A stretch of DNA of 64,000 bases from Streptomyces sp. DH12 (GTDB taxonomy: Bacteria; Actinomycetota; Actinomycetes; Streptomycetales; Streptomycetaceae). The DNA lies in the NCBI RefSeq assembly GCF_020873895.1, contig NZ_JAHWGT010000004.1, forward strand, positions 1 through 64,000, in the 5' to 3' direction. The notes under the pieces were generated by a model. The model was not told the DNA's origin, ran no database searches, and saw nothing but the letters and a program-made list of their open reading frames with translations. A program made the position numbers and the translations under genes. Positions 59,159 through 64,000 of this stretch are shown one piece after another; positions within the stretch are counted from its first letter, which is position 1, and each line of letters starts with the position of its first letter.

Positions 59159-60063
59159 GCGGGCTCCTCGTCTCTCCGGGCCGGCTCGGCGTGCCGGTCG
59201 TCGGTGGTGATGTCCATCAGGTACCGCCCGTAGGGGGACTTGGCGAGGGCGAGGCCGAGGCGGTGGCAGGCGTCGCGGTCGATGTACCCCATGCGCCAGG
59301 CGATCTCCTCGACGCAGCCGATGCGGACCCCCTGCCGGTGGGAGAGGATCTGCACGTACTGGCCGGCCTCGGTGAGGGCGTCGTGGGTGCCCGTGTCGAG
59401 CCAGACGAAGCCGCGGCCGAGTTGGACGAAGGTGGCCTTGCCGCGTTCCAGGTAGGTGCGGTTGACGTCGGTGATCTCCAGCTCGCCCCGGGCCGAGGGG
59501 CGCAGCGAGCGGGCGATGTCGACGACCTCGTTGTCGTAGAAGTACAGCCCCGTGATCGCCAGGTTGGAGCGGGGGCGGGCCGGCTTCTCCTCCAGTCCGA
59601 CCAGCCGGCCCTCGGCGTCGACCTCGCCGACGCCGTACCGCTCGGGGTCGCCGACGGGGTAGCCGAAGAGCACGCAGCCGTCGACGTCGCGGGCGGAGGT
59701 GCGGAGGATCTCGCCGAAGCCGGGCCCGTGGAAGAGGTTGTCGCCGAGGATGAGCGCGACGGAGTCGTCGCCGATGTGCTCGGCGCCCAGGACGAACGCG
59801 TCGGCGAGGCCGCGCGGCTTGTCCTGCTCGGCGTAGGTGAGGGTGAGGCCGAGGGTCGAGCCGTCGCCGAGGAGCCGCTGGAAGCCGGGGACGTCGCCGG
59901 GGGCCGCGATGACGTGGATCTCGGTGACGCCGGCGAGCATCAGCACGGAGAGCGGGTAGTAGATCATCGGCTTGTCGTAGACGGGCAGCAGCTGCTTGGA
60001 GACGCCCAGGGTGATGGGGTGCAGCCGGGTGCCGTGGCCGCCGGCCAGGATGATTCCCTTCAT
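59155..60063 (-). CDS. rmlA: Glucose-1-phosphate thymidylyltransferase
   Basis: Activates glucose-1-phosphate with dTTP to dTDP-glucose. The 302-residue protein has the nucleotide loop [31 protein letters not shown] and [10 protein letters not shown], and [15 protein letters not shown] near the C-terminus; it is of normal length and motif content. It heads the six-gene sugar block and may be co-transcribed with the antiporter upstream (49-bp gap). Confidence 0.95.
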   Translation of the reverse strand: MKGIILAGGHGTRLHPITLGVSKQLLPVYDKPMIYYPLSVLMLAGVTEIHVIAAPGDVPGFQRLLGDGSTLGLTLTYAEQDKPRGLADAFVLGAEHIGDDSVALILGDNLFHGPGFGEILRTSARDVDGCVLFGYPVGDPERYGVGEVDAEGRLVGLEEKPARPRSNLAITGLYFYDNEVVDIARSLRPSARGELEITDVNRTYLERGKATFVQLGRGFVWLDTGTHDALTEAGQYVQILSHRQGVRIGCVEEIAWRMGYIDRDACHRLGLALAKSPYGRYLMDITTDDRHAEPARRDEEPA

Positions 60064-60112
60064 CCCGCGGTCCCTTCCGGAGTGGTGGGTTCTTCCGCGC
60101 GGCCGTCCCGGG

Positions 60113-61465
60113 TCACGAGTCGGCGGTGGTGCTCGTCGCGGGCGTCTTGGGTGGCGGCGACGCCGACAGGAACCGGTCGCCGCGCAGTTCCTCCTCGGCG
60201 GTCTGCTCGACGCGGTTCATCGCCATCCGCAGCAGTGGCGGGGCCATGAGCGAGGTGAGGACGGCGACGAGGACGACGATGGAGTACATCTCCACGGTGA
60301 GCAGTCCGAGGCGTACGCCGATCAGGGCGATGATCACCTCGATGACGCCGCGGGCGTTGATCCCGGCGCCGAGGGCGAGGCACTCCCAGCGGTTCATCCG
60401 GGTGGCGGCCCCGCCGATGAACGCGCCGAGGAACTTCCCGACCACGGCGACGGCGAAGACGGCCAGCCCCCACAGCGCGACCGTCGGGTCGGCGAGGGAC
60501 GTGAGGTCCATGCGCAGTCCGGCGGTGGCGAAGAACAGGGGGGCGAGGACCGCCATCACGGTGGTGTTGAGCGGGGACAGGGCCGAGGCGTCGAAGTCCT
60601 TGGCGCCGCCGACGAGGATGCCGCAGAGGAACGCCCCGAGGGCCGCTTCGAGGCCGAGCGCGTGGGTGCCGGCGGCCGCCAGGGTCATCAGCACGACGAC
60701 GGTGACCACGGGCAGGCCCGGTACGGAGGCCCGCGCGGCGGCCCGCAGGGCGGCGCCGACGACGAGCCGGCCGACGGTCATGGTGACGGCGATGAGCAGG
60801 CCGACCTCGCCGAGGGTGGTGAACACCTCGCCGGCGTACAGGCCGGTGGTGGCCATGGCGGCGATCAGGGACAGCAGGACCCAGCCGACGGCGTCGTCGA
60901 TGGTGCCCGCGACCAGGATCATCTGGCCGATGTCCCGGTGGATGAGCTTCATGTCGATGAGGGTCCGCGCGATGACGGGGATGGCGCTGACGCACATCAC
61001 CACGCCGACGAAGAGCGCGAACACGGTCTGGTCGGCGCCCGGGGCGCGCAGCTGCGCGGGCAGGACGAAGCCGAGCCAGGCGCCGAGGGCGAGCGGCACG
61101 AGCAGTCCGGCGGCGCCGACGCCCGCCGCGCGGGCCCCCTGCCTCCGGACGAGTTTCAGGTCGAGGTGGATTCCGGTGAAGCCGACGAGCAGGATGACGC
61201 CCAGCTGTCCCACCGCGTCGAGCAGGTGCATGTGCTCGGCGGTCTGCGGGAACAGCCAGTTCCCCACGCCGGGCGCGGCGTGGAACAGCAGCGACGGTCC
61301 GAGGAGCACCCCGGCCGTCAGCTCCCCGACGACCGCCGGCATGCCCAGCCGCTCGGCGAGGCGGCCGAGGAGCAGCGCGGTCAGCAGCAGCACGCCCACC
61401 TGGAGCAGCAGGATCATCAGGGCGTGGCTGGGGAGGGGCTCGACCACCGAGGCGGCCACGGTCAT
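60113..61465 (-). CDS. Cation/proton antiporter, CPA2 type
   Basis: A 450-residue membrane antiporter (NapA/KefB-like) with about twelve helices. [23 protein letters not shown] opens the core, and [12 protein letters not shown] carries the double Asp of the ion-binding helix. It lacks a long C-terminal Trk-type domain. An AAGGAGTG site precedes the ATG. It lies inside the biosynthetic run, 90 bp from the second isonitrile synthase. A role in product export or tolerance is possible, as antiporters occur in several Streptomyces clusters, but its presence may be coincidental. Confidence 0.85.
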   Translation of the reverse strand: MTVAASVVEPLPSHALMILLLQVGVLLLTALLLGRLAERLGMPAVVGELTAGVLLGPSLLFHAAPGVGNWLFPQTAEHMHLLDAVGQLGVILLVGFTGIHLDLKLVRRQGARAAGVGAAGLLVPLALGAWLGFVLPAQLRAPGADQTVFALFVGVVMCVSAIPVIARTLIDMKLIHRDIGQMILVAGTIDDAVGWVLLSLIAAMATTGLYAGEVFTTLGEVGLLIAVTMTVGRLVVGAALRAAARASVPGLPVVTVVVLMTLAAAGTHALGLEAALGAFLCGILVGGAKDFDASALSPLNTTVMAVLAPLFFATAGLRMDLTSLADPTVALWGLAVFAVAVVGKFLGAFIGGAATRMNRWECLALGAGINARGVIEVIIALIGVRLGLLTVEMYSIVVLVAVLTSLMAPPLLRMAMNRVEQTAEEELRGDRFLSASPPPKTPATSTTADS

Positions 61466-61554
61466 GAGGGGCACTCCTTTCCGTACGACGTCTCGGCCCG
61501 GGTGGTCCCGGCGGGCGCGGCCGCGGGGGCCGCGCCGGCCGGGCGCGGTGGGCG

Positions 61555-62565
61555 TCACGCCGCCGCGGGCCGGTCCTCGGCGTCGGAGCCGGTGCCGCTG
61601 CCGTCGCCGAGCGCCTCGAAGTGGCTGGGGCGGCCGTCGACGTAGACCTCCCGCCCGATCTTCTGGGCGTCGCGGCGGTGCATCAGCTCCCACGTTCCGT
61701 CCGTGCGGTGCAGCAGCGTGGAGTGCCACGGGGTGGTCCACGCGTCGGCGGCGCCCAGCAGGCGGATGCCGAACTTGATGGAGCCGCGGTTCTGCGGGTG
61801 GATGGAGAGGCGGACGTTGCGCGGATAGCTCTCGGCGATCAGCTCGCTCCAGGCGCGGCTGCGGAGGATGACCTCGTAGGCGCGGCGCCGGCAGTCGCGC
61901 TGGAGCGCCGACCGGGTGCCCTCCCAGTTGGCGGTGTCCTCGACCAGGAAGCGGGTGATGCCGCGGTACATGCGCAGGGAGGACTCGTCCTCGCGGACCT
62001 CGGCGCGCAGCTCCTCCAGCGAGGGGCCGAGGGTCGTGGCGGCGCGCTGGCGCTTCTCGTCGTACGTCAGGTCCGGCCCGTACACGTCGCGCAGGTCGAA
62101 GGTGTCGAGGTGGTCGGCGAGGCCCTCGGCGCGGATCATGTCGGCGATGGCGTCGTTGTACGCGTCGATGTGCGCGTCCGGTACGTGGATGACGTCACCG
62201 AAGATGTGGCCGTCGGAGCAGATGAGGACCTTCGCGCCCGGCGCGTAGACCTTCTCGATCTCGGCGCACAGGGAGTCGAGGAAGCGCAGCGCGAGCCGCT
62301 CGCCGTGGTCGGGGAGGTGGCTGAAGACCTTGTCGAGGTTGGGTGACTTGCAGGGGAAACCGGGCAGGCTGAAGATGACCTGCTCGTTGTTGGCCACGAA
62401 GTCCCGTATCTGGGACAGCTGCTCCGGGAAGTCGTCCGTCTTGTCCAGATGGGTGTCGGGCTCGACGGTGCGCCGGTGCGGGATGAGCAGCCGCACGATC
62501 TCGTGGCTGATGCGCTCGACCTCGGTCGTCAGGGCGGGGCTCGTCGTGGTGGCGGACTCGGACAT
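61555..62565 (-). CDS. Isonitrile synthase 2 (PvcA-type paralogue)
   Basis: A second DIT1/PvcA enzyme, 336 residues and clearly different from the first copy. The same blocks are present: LPGFPCKSPNLDKVF, ICSDGHIFGDVIHV, YRGITRFLVED and RLSIHPQNRGSIKFGI, so it should be active. It has an extra N-terminal helix and ends with a polar tail. A second copy could act on another amino acid, or both copies may be needed, as in the hapalindole/ambiguine pathway, where two isonitrile synthases occur. Its start at 62565 has a weak ribosome-binding site. Confidence 0.92.
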   Translation of the reverse strand: MSESATTTSPALTTEVERISHEIVRLLIPHRRTVEPDTHLDKTDDFPEQLSQIRDFVANNEQVIFSLPGFPCKSPNLDKVFSHLPDHGERLALRFLDSLCAEIEKVYAPGAKVLICSDGHIFGDVIHVPDAHIDAYNDAIADMIRAEGLADHLDTFDLRDVYGPDLTYDEKRQRAATTLGPSLEELRAEVREDESSLRMYRGITRFLVEDTANWEGTRSALQRDCRRRAYEVILRSRAWSELIAESYPRNVRLSIHPQNRGSIKFGIRLLGAADAWTTPWHSTLLHRTDGTWELMHRRDAQKIGREVYVDGRPSHFEALGDGSGTGSDAEDRPAAA

Positions 62566-62672
62566 GGCTGATCGGCTCGCTTCCGTGAGTCGTGGTGCGG
62601 GGAGGTGTGGTGCGGTGGCGGTCCCGGCGTGAACGGCCGGGTGCGGTGCGGTGGGCACGCGGCGGGGCCGGT

Positions 62673-64000
62673 TCAGTGCTGTACGGGGCAGCCGCCGCGC
62701 GGGGCGGCGTCCGAGGGCCCGTAGGCGACGGGCAGTTCGTTGAGGCCGCGGGCGAGGACGGCGCCGACCCAGACGAGCTCCTCGTCCGGCACGGCGAGGC
62801 GGATCTGGGGCAGGCGGTTGAGCAGTTCGCGGACGGCGATCTGCAGCTCGACGCGGGCGAGGGCCGCGCCGGGGCAGAAGTGGATGCCGTGGCCGAAGGC
62901 CATGTGCGGGTTGGGCGAGCGGTCGAGGTCGAGGGTGTCGGCGTCGGGGAACCGCTCGGGGTCGCGGTTGGCGGCGCAGAGCGAGACGATGACGGAGTCG
63001 CCGGCGGGGACGGTGGTGCCGTAGAGGTCGGAGTCCTCGGCGAAGAACCGCCACGTGGTGAGCTCGAAGGCGCTGTCGTAGCGCAGGAGTTCCTCGACGG
63101 CGCGGGAGAGGAACGCCTGGTCCGCGGCGCTCATCTCACCGGCGACGGCCTCCTGGAGGCGGCGCAGCTGGGCGGGGTGGCGCAGGAGCGCGACGAGCGC
63201 GGTGGTGATCTGGTTGGTCACCGGCTCCTGGCCGGCGACGAGGAGCTGGAAGACGATGGAGTCCTGCTCCTCCTTGGTGATCTCCCCGGCCTCGCAGGCC
63301 CGCACGAGCTTGGTGAGCAGGTCGTCGCCGGGGTGGGCGCGCTTGTGCTCCACGACGCCGGTGATGTAGTTCTGCAGGCCGCGCAGGCGCCCCTCGTACA
63401 CGGGCCGCAGCGGGTCGCTGGGGCCGACGGGCTGGACGACCTTGCCCCAGTCGCGGTCGAAGCCGGCGGCGATGTCCTCGGGCAGGCCGATGACCTCGGC
63501 GAGGACGCGGAAGGGGTAGTGGGCGGCGAACGCGGCGACGACGTCGACCACGCCGCTGCCGCCCTCGGCGCCGGCGGCCGACGTGTCCGAGCCGGCCGAG
63601 CCGCCCGAGGTGTCGGACGCGGCGAGCGCGGCGTCGAGCAGCTCGGTGGCGATCTCCTCGAAGCGCGCCCGCTTCCGCTCGACGTTGCGCGGCGTGAACG
63701 CCTCGGTGACGAGCTTGCGCATCACGGTGTGCTTCGGCGGGTCCTGGTGCAGCAGGTGCACCTGGAGCTGGGAGTGCTGCGGCTCCGGCATGATCGCCGC
63801 CCGGTCGCGCCACGCCTTGTTCCCGAGGTCGTGGTTCTTGCCGAGGCGGTCGTCGTTGAGTGCGCCGTGCGCCGCCTCGTACCCGGTGACCAGCCACGCG
63901 TTGACCCCGCTGGGGAAGTTGACGTGGTGCACCGGGCCCTCCTCGCGGAGCTTGCGGTACAGCGGGTAGGGGTCGGTCTTGTACTCCTTGCCGTAGAGCG
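62673..64000 (-). CDS. Cytochrome P450, 5' end outside window
   Basis: A bacterial P450 of which 442 residues are visible. The haem loop is FGHGIHFCPGAAL, with ExxR in ELLR. RFLVAG-equivalent helix I reads LLVAGQEPVTNQITTALVALL. The usual acid-Thr pair (AGxET) is therefore AGQEP, with no Thr next to the Glu. The frame continues to the window edge beyond a GTG at 63932, with typical DPYPLYRKLREEGPVHHV before it, so the true start is outside. It could be the oxidative coupling or hydroxylation enzyme of the pathway. Confidence 0.9.
   Translation of the reverse strand, partial: LYGKEYKTDPYPLYRKLREEGPVHHVNFPSGVNAWLVTGYEAAHGALNDDRLGKNHDLGNKAWRDRAAIMPEPQHSQLQVHLLHQDPPKHTVMRKLVTEAFTPRNVERKRARFEEIATELLDAALAASDTSGGSAGSDTSAAGAEGGSGVVDVVAAFAAHYPFRVLAEVIGLPEDIAAGFDRDWGKVVQPVGPSDPLRPVYEGRLRGLQNYITGVVEHKRAHPGDDLLTKLVRACEAGEITKEEQDSIVFQLLVAGQEPVTNQITTALVALLRHPAQLRRLQEAVAGEMSAADQAFLSRAVEELLRYDSAFELTTWRFFAEDSDLYGTTVPAGDSVIVSLCAANRDPERFPDADTLDLDRSPNPHMAFGHGIHFCPGAALARVELQIAVRELLNRLPQIRLAVPDEELVWVGAVLARGLNELPVAYGPSDAAPRGGCPVQH

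Noticed and set aside
53981-60063. Rhamnose pathway
   Set aside because: rmlA, rmlB and an rmlC-like gene are present, but the 2,3-dehydratase and DnmJ-like 3-aminotransferase point to an amino-dideoxysugar instead.

Overview
The window looks like part of a Streptomyces (or close relative) chromosome. GC content is very high, GTG and TTG starts and 4-base start/stop overlaps are frequent, and several genes belong to families that are almost private to streptomycetes: the HrdD sigma factor, a DUF5753/DUF397 pair and a DUF6227-type protein. The first 32 bases are a pure G run that cuts into the first gene and looks like a contig-end artefact.

Positions 1-20,500 hold mostly housekeeping and resistance-type genes. 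A 5'-truncated P1-family peptidase and a DUF6227-like protein come first. Next is the fructose PTS operon (fruR-fruK-fruA, minus strand), then an MFS exporter divergent from a WYL regulator across a clean palindrome, and hrdD. A frameshifted GntR-family remnant follows, then a questin-oxidase-like gene, a DODA-type dioxygenase divergent from a MarR regulator, a TetR/MFS pair, a secreted M6-like metalloprotease facing a twin operator, an acyl-CoA-synthetase-like enzyme and tRNA-Arg(CCT).

Positions 20,800-41,100 are mixed. Directly after the tRNA lies a small accessory block: MFS, a cold-shock-like mini-protein, two Cys-containing mini-proteins, an XRE regulator and a HAD phosphatase. Then come a DUF4232 lipoprotein, a large membrane protein, a D-Ala-D-Ala carboxypeptidase with a 480-residue disordered cytoplasmic tail, a GPP34 protein, the Scr1-like XRE/DUF397 pair, a sodium:solute symporter, an ADP-ribosylglycohydrolase and an iron/cobalamin-type ABC importer. 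The importer's ribosome-binding site is buried in a predicted stem.

Positions 41,200-64,000 are the striking part and read as one biosynthetic gene cluster that runs off the right edge. The rightward arm has a HAD phosphatase, a PvcA-type isonitrile synthase, a PvcB-type Fe(II)/2-oxoglutarate oxygenase, a flavin-dependent halogenase and a vanillyl-alcohol-oxidase-type flavoenzyme. The leftward arm has a P450 (5' end outside), a second isonitrile synthase, a cation/proton antiporter and six deoxysugar genes (rmlA, rmlB, DnmJ-like 3-aminotransferase, 3,5-epimerase, 4-ketoreductase, 2,3-dehydratase), ending in an alpha/beta hydrolase. Those six are the set expected for a TDP-3-amino-2,3,6-trideoxyhexose of the daunosamine type. 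Between the arms sit an MFS exporter and a three-gene copper module (Met-rich membrane protein, copper P-type ATPase, PCu(A)C-like protein). My reading is a halogenated, possibly dimerised, amino-glycosylated aromatic isonitrile. Isonitriles bind Cu(I), which would explain the copper module. No glycosyltransferase, flavin reductase or pathway-specific regulator is visible, so the cluster probably continues to the right.
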